Below, one piece after another: positions 1 to 8,700 of a stretch of 11,901 bases of DNA. How positions within the stretch are numbered: the first letter of the stretch is position 1; the number at the start of each line of letters is the position of its first letter. Under the pieces are notes generated by a model that saw only the letters and a list, made by a program, of their open reading frames with translations, was not told where the DNA came from and did not search any database. A program made the translations under genes and the position numbers. This DNA comes from CAZGSG01 sp964528095. GTDB taxonomy: Bacteria > Bacteroidota > Bacteroidia > Chitinophagales > Chitinophagaceae. Where the stretch lies: the NCBI GenBank assembly GCA_964528095.1, contig CAZGSG010000178.1, positions 1-11,901 of the forward strand, written 5' to 3'.

Positions 1-130
1 ATGTATGGTACTATACATCGGGGTCGGCTGGCGAACATTTAATAAAATAGAAGGTTGTCTATTCGCCAGATCCGCGATGGGATTTCTTCTGTTTATTGCC
101 GAAAGCGCACCCCGCAATGCCTATATTTCA
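1..130 (+). repeat. Intergenic hairpin repeat, copy 1 (left flank of the operon)
   Basis: This stretch aligns without gaps to 11705-11834: by hand I count 21 mismatches in 130 positions, only 6 of them in the first 80. An inverted, shorter relative lies at 11545-11620. The core can fold into a bulged hairpin: CATCG (16-20), GGGTC (21-25), bulge GGC, and TGGCGAA (29-35) pair with TTCGCCA (62-68), GATCC (69-73, one G-T wobble), bulge G, and CGATG (75-79), leaving a 26-base loop. The outer 18 bases also form an imperfect palindrome, ATGTAT...ATACAT. The repeat starts at the first base of the window, so it may extend further left. It lies downstream of the immunity gene. The function is unknown; it could be a MITE-like or REP-like element or a remnant of a mobile element end. 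Confidence 0.85.
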
Positions 131-150
131 TATTCCTTAGGTTTTAGACA

Positions 151-176
151 TAAAAGAACCACTCCGGAGAGTGGTT
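151..176 (-). terminator. Probable intrinsic terminator of the operon
   Basis: AACCACTC (157-164) and GAGTGGTT (169-176) form a perfect 8 bp stem with a 4-base loop. Read on the minus strand, the stem is followed directly by CTTTTAT, a short T-run. It lies about 105 bp past the stop codon of the last minus-strand gene, which suits a terminator for the operon. The T-run is short, so termination strength is uncertain. Between this hairpin and that stop codon I see nothing else. Confidence 0.5.
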
Positions 177-280
177 GAAAATTCCTTAACGGGCCAATAC
201 TTACTCATACCAACTTATGTTAACATTAGCTCAATGCTCAGTCCAAAAGTCATCGCACCTCCTTATTTCATTCAACAGTA

Positions 281-856
281 CTAATTTACCGAAGACCTTA
301 ATGACTTCTTAAAAATATCTTCTAAGATCTCCACCGCATATTTCATCAAGGACGGAGCAGTAGATTTTCTTATACAACTGTGTCCGTCACCATCTAAATC
401 CTGATATTCTAATCTAACTCCCTTTTTTCTGTTTGAAATAAGTAATATGGAGTTCATATGAGCCTCAGCAATAGAAGACGAACCGACGAGTAATACCCTT
501 CGTAAAGTATCTGATGGCGGTAATTTATAATGGCGATTAATGACAGTTTTCTTATATACAATACCTGAAATGTCTTCAATCATTTCATAACCACATATTA
601 TGGAACCAATGCTGTCAACACTTATCACGTACGCTTTCCTCTTTCGAACTTGACCATAAGAGTTAATCAATAGAAAAGTTGAATTGCCAGACATGTCATT
701 AGATATGCTGTCATATACCATTTTCATTCCAACAGAATCATTGAGCCCTGTTGCTATGTAAGGAACTTCATGCATGGCACATCGCTGTGACAATACGCTC
801 AAATGAAAAATAATTGACATCAATAAAAAAAGAAAAATGTTCTTAGAACTCATCAT
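281..856 (-). CDS. Putative exported immunity protein for the RHS metallopeptidase toxin
   Basis: The product is 191 residues and belongs to no family I recognise. It begins with a hydrophobic Sec-type signal peptide (about residues 5-23, probable cut near VLS-Q), so the mature protein should be in the periplasm. Cysteines are at 26, 88 and 161; there is no proper lipobox before C26. Residues 153-159 (DLDGDGH) look like a calcium-binding DxDxDG loop. The ATG at 856 overlaps the end of the RHS toxin gene by 14 bp (a second ATG at 853 is equally possible), so the two are translationally coupled. A small unrelated gene directly behind an RHS toxin tip is the classic place for the cognate immunity gene, and that is the basis of the call. 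GC is about 35% by hand count, much lower than the upstream core. It could instead be an accessory or second effector; no direct evidence of inhibition is visible. Confidence 0.6.
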   Translation of the reverse strand: MMSSKNIFLFLLMSIIFHLSVLSQRCAMHEVPYIATGLNDSVGMKMVYDSISNDMSGNSTFLLINSYGQVRKRKAYVISVDSIGSIICGYEMIEDISGIVYKKTVINRHYKLPPSDTLRRVLLVGSSSIAEAHMNSILLISNRKKGVRLEYQDLDGDGHSCIRKSTAPSLMKYAVEILEDIFKKSLRSSVN

Positions 857-1514
857 TGATATTAAATTTAGTTTTAAAATAATAATCTTTAGTTCTGGGA
901 GGGCCTAACAATGGCATTGACCATTGATCATCTACACTAAGAGGTAGTTGGCCGGGAACTGAAGTCACTTTTTCACCACCAAAATAGAACTCTGCAAGAT
1001 TCAATGATGAAAAATTTCTATTCCCCGAGTTAACTAACTCCGAAGTCACAATATTCTGAAAGTGTGATGCTCTCCCTTCATTCTCATTATGAGCACTGGC
1101 GTGCTCTCTCTTAAAATCATTCATCCTCATGGTTGCCTGAACGACAGTGTTGCTAGAATTGGTATAATCCGAGATATCGGGGGCAGCAACCTGTTTTCCG
1201 TGAAACTTAAGCCATGCATGACCGGTTTCATGCGCTACCGTTGATATTCTACCTGATTTTTCAGTTGGATTTTCAGGGAATTTTGTATGAATTCCAATAT
1301 TAATATTTTGTCTGTTTGTTTCCTTATTATAGTCTTCTGACCTTCCACCATTATCGTGATTCATTGCTCGAAAAGCAAATACCCTATCGCTTTTCTTAAA
1401 CTCTTTAAAAGCCTTTCTAAAGGACTCAGAATTTCTGCTCATCTGTCGAATCTCTCTTTTAAACCGCCTAAACTCTTTTCGGCTTACCCCTTCTCCTCTT
1501 TCGTATTCAACAAT
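843..1514 (-). other. Exchangeable toxin tip of the RHS protein (HExxH metallopeptidase domain)
   Basis: This segment codes for the part after the RHS core, residues 1233-1455. It starts with a basic helical stretch (RRFKREIRQM), then a beta-rich part (NINIGIHTKF), then the zinc site STVAHETGHAW; H1327 and H1331 are at 1230-1232 and 1218-1220. About 45 residues later comes HNENEGRASHFQN, where a glutamate could be the third zinc ligand. The order helical lead, strand, HExxH helix, later ExxxA helix is that of NleD-like (M91-type) and related zincin toxin domains; this family link is by pattern only. GC counted over 901-1500 is about 40%, against about 52% over 4021-4560 in the core, which fits a tip acquired by recombination. 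Confidence 0.75.
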
Positions 1515-4500
1515 GTCCCCTAAAAAATCTGTTAAACTGATCGGATTATTATTCATCGATACATAAGGGCTATACTGAAGGGCTGATTCTGGCTTGGGGT
1601 CTATTTGCCACCAACGGCCAATTTGTGGATCGTGTGTTCTGTAAAAGGTTTCATAAGTGTTTAAATCGAAATCCTTATTGGATTCGTAACCTTGATATTT
1701 CTTCTTATTATCCGGATAACCAAATGCCAACGCATGATTACTTATCCCCGCCATCGTCAACCCAAACGGATAATAATGCGTCTCCTCGAGAATAGAACCT
1801 CTTACATGCGTCACCTGCAAATTATCAAAGAACACATCAATATTCGGCGTCTCATTACTTACATAAATATACAAATATCCACTCTTTGTCATTGTTAATC
1901 CTTCCCTTAAATGCGTCTTGTATTCTTCATTATTTCCTACCTGCTCAAAACCGCTACTCTGGTATTCATAGTTGAATTGTTCATCAAAAGCGATCCAGGA
2001 CACATAGGCGGTTGGCTTAAGATTGTTGCTGTATATTTTTTGCTGATCCATAAAAAAACCGATCAGGTCGCTGAAATTGGGGAGAGATGCCAATTGCAGT
2101 GCTGTCGCCTTACCGCCGGAAGCAGCCGCCATGCTTCCCGATATCGCAGTCACCAGGTCTGTCGCACCATCAACCGGTAAACCCGGGGAACTACCGCCAG
2201 TTTTATAGAAACTATTGACTTGCAAGTTAAACTTATCACCGGCCATTACCTTTAGAATGATAGCCGGACCGATCTTATTGCCTGAGCCATTAACCTTCGC
2301 CACTTTTGCATTACCTGCAGGCGTATTGGCGGGATAGCCGGAAGGTGGATTCACCCGCGTAGAAGAAAGATTGCTGTAATAAGCTTCTTCTGTTGCTGCA
2401 TTGGCGGTTTCCATCGTGGCAGCAGGATATGCATCTGTTTGTTGTTCTTCTGTCAGCACTGCCCGCACATTCCCCAGGTGATCTTTCAACATGTAATCAA
2501 ACTGGAAGGTATTATCGGAGGGTCGAAACCGCATCCGACCTTCTTCATGCCCGATGAACTGCAATACTTCATTTTCATACACTGCCCCTCCAATGTATAA
2601 GGTGGTGGTGGTTACAGATGGGGTCACCGTATTATCTACCGTTACCTTCTTTAGTTTATTACCCGCCGCATCATAGGTATAAGTGATCGTGCCTTTACCG
2701 GTGACCGTGATTACCGAGGGCAGGTTCAGGTGATTATAAGTGATGCTGCTAATGGCTTTGTTATTATCCAGGTTCAGGTTGCCATTGACATCATAAGAAT
2801 AATCAGTGATCGCGTCGAAGGAACCCTGCGGGCTTGCCGGTAATAATGCCGACTTGGCTGTATTCTGAGGATGCGTTGCACTGGTCTTAAAATCTCCCAA
2901 CTTTGTCAGTGGATCATTATTAAAATCGGTTACGCTTTTTAGTTTGTTACTACCGGCAATATAAGTATAGCGCATATTATCTACCTGCGAGGAACTATTC
3001 AATTTTAAACCCCATTGCTGCATTTGTTTGATATTGCCGTTCGCGTCGTAAGCGGTGTTCACATCAAAACCATCGCCCATTTTAACGCTGAAGTCAACCC
3101 CGGATAACTTATTGAAATTTCCAGACAGGTATTGGTTGAAGTCTGCTTGCAGCAGGCGGTTAGCGGCATCATAATAAAAATCATATTTCCGTTTCTCCTG
3201 GTCGCCCTTACTTTTCCAGACCATACCGGATATATTTCCATTGAACTGGGGATTGTAATAAATATAGTTATTGATGATGCCGTTGTTTGCCTTATCGTAA
3301 CCAAGGTCAAAACCAAAATAGTTATTGTTGTTACCGTCTTTGGCATAGTCACGGTTCATGCCCAACATCCATCCACGGATATTATAATCGAATTTTTCTG
3401 TTTCAAGGCCTGCATTACTATTGTACGCGGGTGCCAGTTTCTTTTTTGCCAACTGACCCAGGGCATCATACTCGTTGCGTACAATCTCTTTTTCCACTAC
3501 ACCCACCCAGGTGCCATTGTAATAATTATAGGGCTTTTTTTGAACACTAAGCAGCCTGCCCAACTCATCGTATTCATAAAGCGTACGGATACTCAATGCA
3601 CCTGACTGGCTGCCAAAATTTTCCAGGTATTGCACATTCATCAGTACCTGGCCGGAAAAACTATACTGGGTGGTATTGATCGTGTTGCCACCTGTGCTAT
3701 TTTGAGAGAGGTTTTGAATGACTCTTCCTTTATCATCATAATAATTAAAACTGTACAGGTATTGCGAACCACCCAACACTTTTGTTTTAGTGCCGGTCAC
3801 CATCCCCTTTGTGTTAAAACTTTGCGTGACGGCTTGCGGATAGGGAAAGCTGCTATTGCTGGGCGCCATAAAATACCAGTCAGAACCTGTATTCCTGTCT
3901 TTTAAGGCTGTTGACAGTCCATTAGCAGCTAACCAGCTATAATCATCATAAAATGCTTTCGTCAGTTCTTCATAGCCACTTGTAGTGGCTGGGTAGGATA
4001 CAGAACCCGCTGCTGCCGCCAGGTGTGTGGTAAAAGCGTCATTATTGGTGAGCAGTCCTGTCTCCACCGGCCGGTTCAACTCGTCATACTTTGTTACCAG
4101 CCATTTGCCGATGCCGCGCAGATTGGCATCCTGGCTCATCACCAGCCGGTCTCTCGCGTCATATACCAGGAATACTTCTCCTGCACCCGGCACTTTTTTT
4201 CGGATCATGCGACCCTGGGCATCGTATTCATACCGAAAACATTGTTCATCGTACAGCGTAGTTGTCAGCGACCAGCTTGCAGCAGCCAAGGTCTTTACTC
4301 CCTCAGGTTGGATCACGGCCCGGAGTCTCCCCAGGTCATCATAAATATAGTAGGTGCACAGCCAGCCGGTGTAGTCTTTACCTGTACCATCATCGGCAGC
4401 AGCCGTTAACTGCACTTTCTTTAACACAACCAATCCTTGTTTATCCTTGAACTCGATCACCTGCTTGCCCTGTTCATCCACCGTTACCTGCTTATACAAC

Positions 4501-5210
4501 TCTCCGGCCGCATAAGTGCTGGCACTCGCATAAGTACCAAAATTGTTTGCCACATCAGTCGTGTTCCAGATCCGCACTACATCTGTTGTCGTATTCGTCC
4601 AGTACTTAGCTTTTACCGAACGGCGATTGGCTTCCGTTGGTTCTCCCGACGTACCCACCCAACTATCACCGGGAGCAAAACTCTCCAACACGCGATTTAG
4701 GGGAGATGCTTCAAAATTGGTTTGCCCATAGAAATAGTCTTCGCCCTGGCCTTTGATCGGGTTATTAGGATTGGCATTATCATAAAACGCCGCCTGCTGC
4801 TGAAATGGATTGAGCTTAAACAATCCATCGCTGATATGGGTATTGCCACCAGTATTATTAGCAGGAGATACCAGGTATTGGTGTTGCTGTCTCCCAAACT
4901 CATCATAGAGGTTGGTAGACACCATGTCCACAGCTGTTCCGCCGCTGATCAGCGATCCCTGTTTGATCACGGTTTGGACCGGTCTTCCAAGTCCATCCAG
5001 GTATTGTGTGGTCTGCCGTACATCCCGGCTGACCCTTAGCAATAGCATATTGGGATCAGCCTCCGGTGCCAATGCATCATAGGTGCGGATATAGTTGATG
5101 GGTGCCGAGCCGCTGTATGATAAGGGTACAGAACGCTGGGCTTCCATATAGCCAGCTGCCAACAGCAATACGCCTAAAAACAAGGGTCTTATGAAAAATG
5201 GCTTACTCAT
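843..5210 (-). CDS. RHS/YD-repeat polymorphic toxin with C-terminal zincin metallopeptidase domain
   Basis: A secreted RHS protein of 1455 residues. The ATG at 5210 is chosen because it gives a clean signal peptide (residues 1-24, cut MEA-Q); the open frame runs on to a GTG at 5270 but that would overlap the gene before it. Residues about 40-170 resemble the DUF6443 N-terminal domain of Bacteroidota RHS proteins (LDGLGRPVQ). Many YD-type repeats follow (for example YDALGQLAKK, YDAAGNKLKK), then DHLGNVR near residue 910, a beta-rich insert of about 220 residues, and the RHS core end YYPFGL (1146-1151) with the DPQIGRWWQIDP signature. The core ends at DFLGD (1228-1232). The remaining ~225 residues are a toxin tip with HETGH (1327-1331), a zinc-binding HExxH motif, and a possible third ligand in ENEG (E1376 or E1378), a gluzincin-like layout. 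It lies 22 bp after the pseudo-peroxidase gene and overlaps the putative immunity gene. The substrate of the peptidase cannot be read from sequence. Confidence 0.93.
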   Translation of the reverse strand: MSKPFFIRPLFLGVLLLAAGYMEAQRSVPLSYSGSAPINYIRTYDALAPEADPNMLLLRVSRDVRQTTQYLDGLGRPVQTVIKQGSLISGGTAVDMVSTNLYDEFGRQQHQYLVSPANNTGGNTHISDGLFKLNPFQQQAAFYDNANPNNPIKGQGEDYFYGQTNFEASPLNRVLESFAPGDSWVGTSGEPTEANRRSVKAKYWTNTTTDVVRIWNTTDVANNFGTYASASTYAAGELYKQVTVDEQGKQVIEFKDKQGLVVLKKVQLTAAADDGTGKDYTGWLCTYYIYDDLGRLRAVIQPEGVKTLAAASWSLTTTLYDEQCFRYEYDAQGRMIRKKVPGAGEVFLVYDARDRLVMSQDANLRGIGKWLVTKYDELNRPVETGLLTNNDAFTTHLAAAAGSVSYPATTSGYEELTKAFYDDYSWLAANGLSTALKDRNTGSDWYFMAPSNSSFPYPQAVTQSFNTKGMVTGTKTKVLGGSQYLYSFNYYDDKGRVIQNLSQNSTGGNTINTTQYSFSGQVLMNVQYLENFGSQSGALSIRTLYEYDELGRLLSVQKKPYNYYNGTWVGVVEKEIVRNEYDALGQLAKKKLAPAYNSNAGLETEKFDYNIRGWMLGMNRDYAKDGNNNNYFGFDLGYDKANNGIINNYIYYNPQFNGNISGMVWKSKGDQEKRKYDFYYDAANRLLQADFNQYLSGNFNKLSGVDFSVKMGDGFDVNTAYDANGNIKQMQQWGLKLNSSSQVDNMRYTYIAGSNKLKSVTDFNNDPLTKLGDFKTSATHPQNTAKSALLPASPQGSFDAITDYSYDVNGNLNLDNNKAISSITYNHLNLPSVITVTGKGTITYTYDAAGNKLKKVTVDNTVTPSVTTTTLYIGGAVYENEVLQFIGHEEGRMRFRPSDNTFQFDYMLKDHLGNVRAVLTEEQQTDAYPAATMETANAATEEAYYSNLSSTRVNPPSGYPANTPAGNAKVAKVNGSGNKIGPAIILKVMAGDKFNLQVNSFYKTGGSSPGLPVDGATDLVTAISGSMAAASGGKATALQLASLPNFSDLIGFFMDQQKIYSNNLKPTAYVSWIAFDEQFNYEYQSSGFEQVGNNEEYKTHLREGLTMTKSGYLYIYVSNETPNIDVFFDNLQVTHVRGSILEETHYYPFGLTMAGISNHALAFGYPDNKKKYQGYESNKDFDLNTYETFYRTHDPQIGRWWQIDPKPESALQYSPYVSMNNNPISLTDFLGDIVEYERGEGVSRKEFRRFKREIRQMSRNSESFRKAFKEFKKSDRVFAFRAMNHDNGGRSEDYNKETNRQNINIGIHTKFPENPTEKSGRISTVAHETGHAWLKFHGKQVAAPDISDYTNSSNTVVQATMRMNDFKREHASAHNENEGRASHFQNIVTSELVNSGNRNFSSLNLAEFYFGGEKVTSVPGQLPLSVDDQWSMPLLGPPRTKDYYFKTKFNINDEF

Positions 5211-5232
5211 TATCGATATTTTAAAAACTATA

Positions 5233-5745
5233 TTAATTCTCTCTGATTGCTTTGATAATACTTGTATCACCTGGTAAAACGGAAGGCGAAAAAACTCCCA
5301 CTAATGATCCATTTTTATCAATCAGGAATTTTTGGAAATCACCAACAACAATTCCATTCATTTCTCCATTTTCAGATTGTTTACTTAGCCAGTTATAAAT
5401 GGGTTGAATTGAAGCGGTGGTTACCGGATTTTTTTCAGCTAATAGAAAAGTCACGCCATAGGTATTCTGGCAGAATTGTTTGATATCAGCATTGGAACGG
5501 CTTTCATTTCCAAAGCTATTGGATGGAAAACCCAGTATCACTAAACTGTCGCCAAATTGATTTTGCAGTTCCTGGAGTTGCCCCAATTGATCTACCCGGT
5601 TACTCCCGGTTGCGATATTAACAAGGAGTATCGTCTTTCCCTGAAATGAACTCATGGAAGTAGTGTTACCATTCGAAGTTGTAAACTGAAGTGTGTAAAT
5701 GCTTGTCAGCAGGAAAGCAGAGATCATTGCAATAAAAGAATTCAT
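5233..5745 (-). CDS. Exported glutathione-peroxidase-fold protein lacking catalytic residues (pseudoenzyme)
   Basis: A 170-residue protein with a short signal peptide or membrane anchor (residues 1-21) followed by a thioredoxin-like glutathione peroxidase domain. The family blocks are clear: FQGKTILLVNIA (34-45), LVILGFPSNSFGNE (68-81), the block containing FCQNTYGVTF (91-100), and GDFQKFLIDKNG (135-146). The catalytic tetrad of the family is Cys/Sec, Gln, Trp, Asn. Here the peroxidatic Cys of the usual ASKCG block is Ser48 (codon AGT at 5602-5604), the Gln of FPCNQF is Ser77, and the WN of WNFEKF is Gly135-Asp136. The second cysteine of FPCNQF is also Ser75. Only C92, at the position of the resolving cysteine, remains. 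Peroxidase activity is therefore very unlikely. It sits 17 bp after one YD-repeat gene and 22 bp before the other, so it is probably a structural, folding or binding partner for them. The fold call is strong; the role is inference. Confidence 0.85.
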   Translation of the reverse strand: MNSFIAMISAFLLTSIYTLQFTTSNGNTTSMSSFQGKTILLVNIATGSNRVDQLGQLQELQNQFGDSLVILGFPSNSFGNESRSNADIKQFCQNTYGVTFLLAEKNPVTTASIQPIYNWLSKQSENGEMNGIVVGDFQKFLIDKNGSLVGVFSPSVLPGDTSIIKAIREN

Positions 5746-5762
5746 ACGGAATATTTTTTAAT

Positions 5763-8700
5763 TTAAAAACAAGAACCGACAGTACATGCGTTATCATGAT
5801 AGGTAGAATACGAGTAAGTACTCAATGATCCATCGCTAAAACAATACTTATGTAAACATGCCCACTTAGTAACAAACACTCCATCTATCAACACTCTTTC
5901 CCTCACGGAAACGATCACGATATCTGTCCCGGTTTCACATACCCCGTTAATACATTTTTTATTATTCCCATTACAATTAGAGGAATTGCATGGAATAGGG
6001 CAGGCCACGGCATTATACCCATTAACTACAGTCCGTTCCTGGTTATAAGTAGCGCTGCAAGGATTCATGTCCTTTTGCGTATAAACCTGGTATCCGGTGT
6101 TCTCACCGTTACCATCCAGTTGACATTTGAGTGCGGAGTTAGTTTGCCAGTCAGCAGGCGGAACACAACTACCACTAACCCCATCTGATACCCACCGGTT
6201 GGTATTGTAGGTGGAACTATATGGATTGTTGTCTTTTTCCTGGTGTTCCTGCACATTGGAAGAGTATGCTCCATTGGCAGGGCAGGGCTGGCAACGAGTG
6301 CTACCAGTAGATTGCCAAAGCGGATTCGTATTGACTACACAATCCTCCGGCTGCCCGGCATAATTGTAACAAATACGTTTCAGGATGTTTTTATCCTGGT
6401 CGCGAACCAGGTTCAACCGGTTAAAAGAATCATACTCATAATAGATGATCTTATTGTTTACATCGCATTCAGTACTAATTCCTATTAACGGCTTATAGGT
6501 ATATGTTTTCATCTGCGCACCTTTGGGATAAAGTCTCAACTCATCTATATAATTACCCCCTGAGATGGTAATAGACGTACCTGATAGCTCATGCTCATAA
6601 TATGTCCAGCCGCCAATCGTCTTCCCGGTCCTGGATGGCCCTGATCCATTGACATTCACGCTGCCTGTTTTTCCCCAATAAGAAACGATATAAGTGCCAT
6701 TGGTCAGTGCAGTCTTTGTGATACCACCACTCGCGTTATAACACTTGGCTCCGGTCGGAGAGCTAATATCAGCGGTAATACTGCCACTGAATGACCAGCC
6801 TCCTTTTCCATCAGCTTCAAACGAAGTATAAGCGACCGTAGATGTATCAGCCCCGGCAATTTTCGCGATAGGATATTCTCCTGAATAATCCCATATAAAG
6901 CTGGAAACATCATTGCCACTTGTTACCGATTTTACAATACGCCCCTGGTTATTGTAATACAATGAACTCTTCAGCGCATAGTTGGAAGGGATCAATACGC
7001 CGCTATTATGTGCGATCGCGTCACTTAAAACGGCGTTTTCATACGCATAGCCCGCGACAGGCAGACCAACAGTATTATATGCGATCACAGCGCCGCCGGT
7101 TAATTTTCCATTTACGGAACTCTCTTCCTTAACAGGTATATCGATAATATATTTCTGTTTCAGATCCGCTATGGCCGTACCTGGAATATCTGTATAGTCA
7201 TATGGATACCATGTTCTTTTTACTATCACCTTCCCCTTACTGTCAACAGAACGGGTAAGCGCAAGAGCAAAACTCTCATTATAGATATATTTTGAAGAAG
7301 AGATGACCGATTTGGTCTGACCGCCCTGGTAAGAGTATGCGGTCGAGGAGGATGAGTCGGGCAGGTACCATTCCGAAACAAACCGGTAAGGTGTATATCC
7401 AAAGGTATTAGGTGTAGGATAAGAACTAATCTTAATGCCAAAAGTATCTTTATAGAGTATCTGATGACTTGCGTAATCGGTGGCTTCTTCTGCCACGATG
7501 CGATATGATCCCGGGGCTTGTTTTTCAAACTGCTTTTTATTCAATAACAAACCGGATCGCCAGTCGCGCTGCACAGGTGTTGGAAAAGGGTAATTGGTAT
7601 TACCAGCTGCCACATAATCCATATCTGCAGAAAAAGTATATTCTGTTTTAAAAGAAGTATTGTTTTCATCCGAATACTCTGTTATATCCGTGTAGCGGAT
7701 CAATTCTCCATCAAGGGACGTACCCGAGAGCGCGCTATTGGAAACAACTTTCAAAACAGAAGGACTGACTTCACCACCCGTTCCACAAAATACCTTGAAG
7801 GCATTTGTCGGTAGATTATACAACACACCACTACTATAGGATGCGTTAGCGATTTTTTTATATACGAGGCTTTTGACAATTGTTTGGCCGAAGTTGTCTG
7901 AATTAATAATTTTTTTCACCCGCAGGCCGCCTACCATGAAATTGTCCGGATCAGGGTCTTCTGACCAGAGGATCGTTAGTGAAAAGTCTGGTTCAGGATC
8001 TCCTAAACCCAGATTGATAAGTTTCACCCGCGCCTTATATTGCCCGGCAGGTAAAGTGGTATACGCCTGATTAGCTGCAATAGAATAGGAAAACCCGGGA
8101 TCCGTAATCCCAACTATGGTTCCCTGCACACGACAATCAACCGAATTAAAATCCGCGCAGGTCTCAAATGCGGCCGTAACATTGGCAGTGCCGATCGGAT
8201 TCGTAACAGTAAAAGTCTTCTCATAGGTTTTGGGATCTAACGGCAGTTGGTATTCCGTACTCTTTGGAAGAAACAACATCTTATCGGTTAATCCTGATTC
8301 AATAAACCCGTTGGCTAAACTCAGAAAACTCACCGGAGCGATATTCCCCTCGTAGAAATAATCAGAAAAACCGCCCGTAGGATATTTTACTTTGGTTAAA
8401 ATTCCCGCTTTCATATATTCAGTACCAATAGTTCGGTCAGCACCGGGAAAATAAGGTGCTCCTGCCGCACCACCATACAGTAAACTGATTGAGATCTTTG
8501 GTGTGAGGAAGTCTCCATTGGATTTGCCGTTATAATAACCCCAATAGTCCTGAGAAGCGGAAAGCCTGGACGGAAGAAGATTATCCGTATTGTACGTAAA
8601 TTCATACGGCGGGTTTGCCGTATTATCTGCATTGATTTCCCTGATCGATTTAAGGAATAATCTTTTATCCTCTACCAACGATTGATCGGAGAAATTGGAA

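Noticed and set aside
5..178. A 57-codon plus-strand frame through repeat copy 1 (starts MVLYIGVGW)
   Set aside because: The same frame has a TAG stop in copy 3 at the Trp codon, it ends inside the terminator hairpin, and the conserved feature is a stem-loop.
3132..3605. 157-codon plus-strand open frame opposite the RHS core
   Set aside because: It is antisense to clearly coding YD repeats, contains low-complexity Ile/Val runs and has no recognisable domain; the same holds for the other antisense frames across the two large genes.
5211..5270. Longer start for the RHS toxin gene
   Set aside because: It would begin at a GTG, overlap the pseudo-peroxidase gene by 38 bp and put 20 extra residues before a complete signal peptide.
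5602..5604. Selenocysteine at the active site of the peroxidase-like protein
   Set aside because: The codon is AGT (Ser), not TGA, so there is no Sec recoding to consider.
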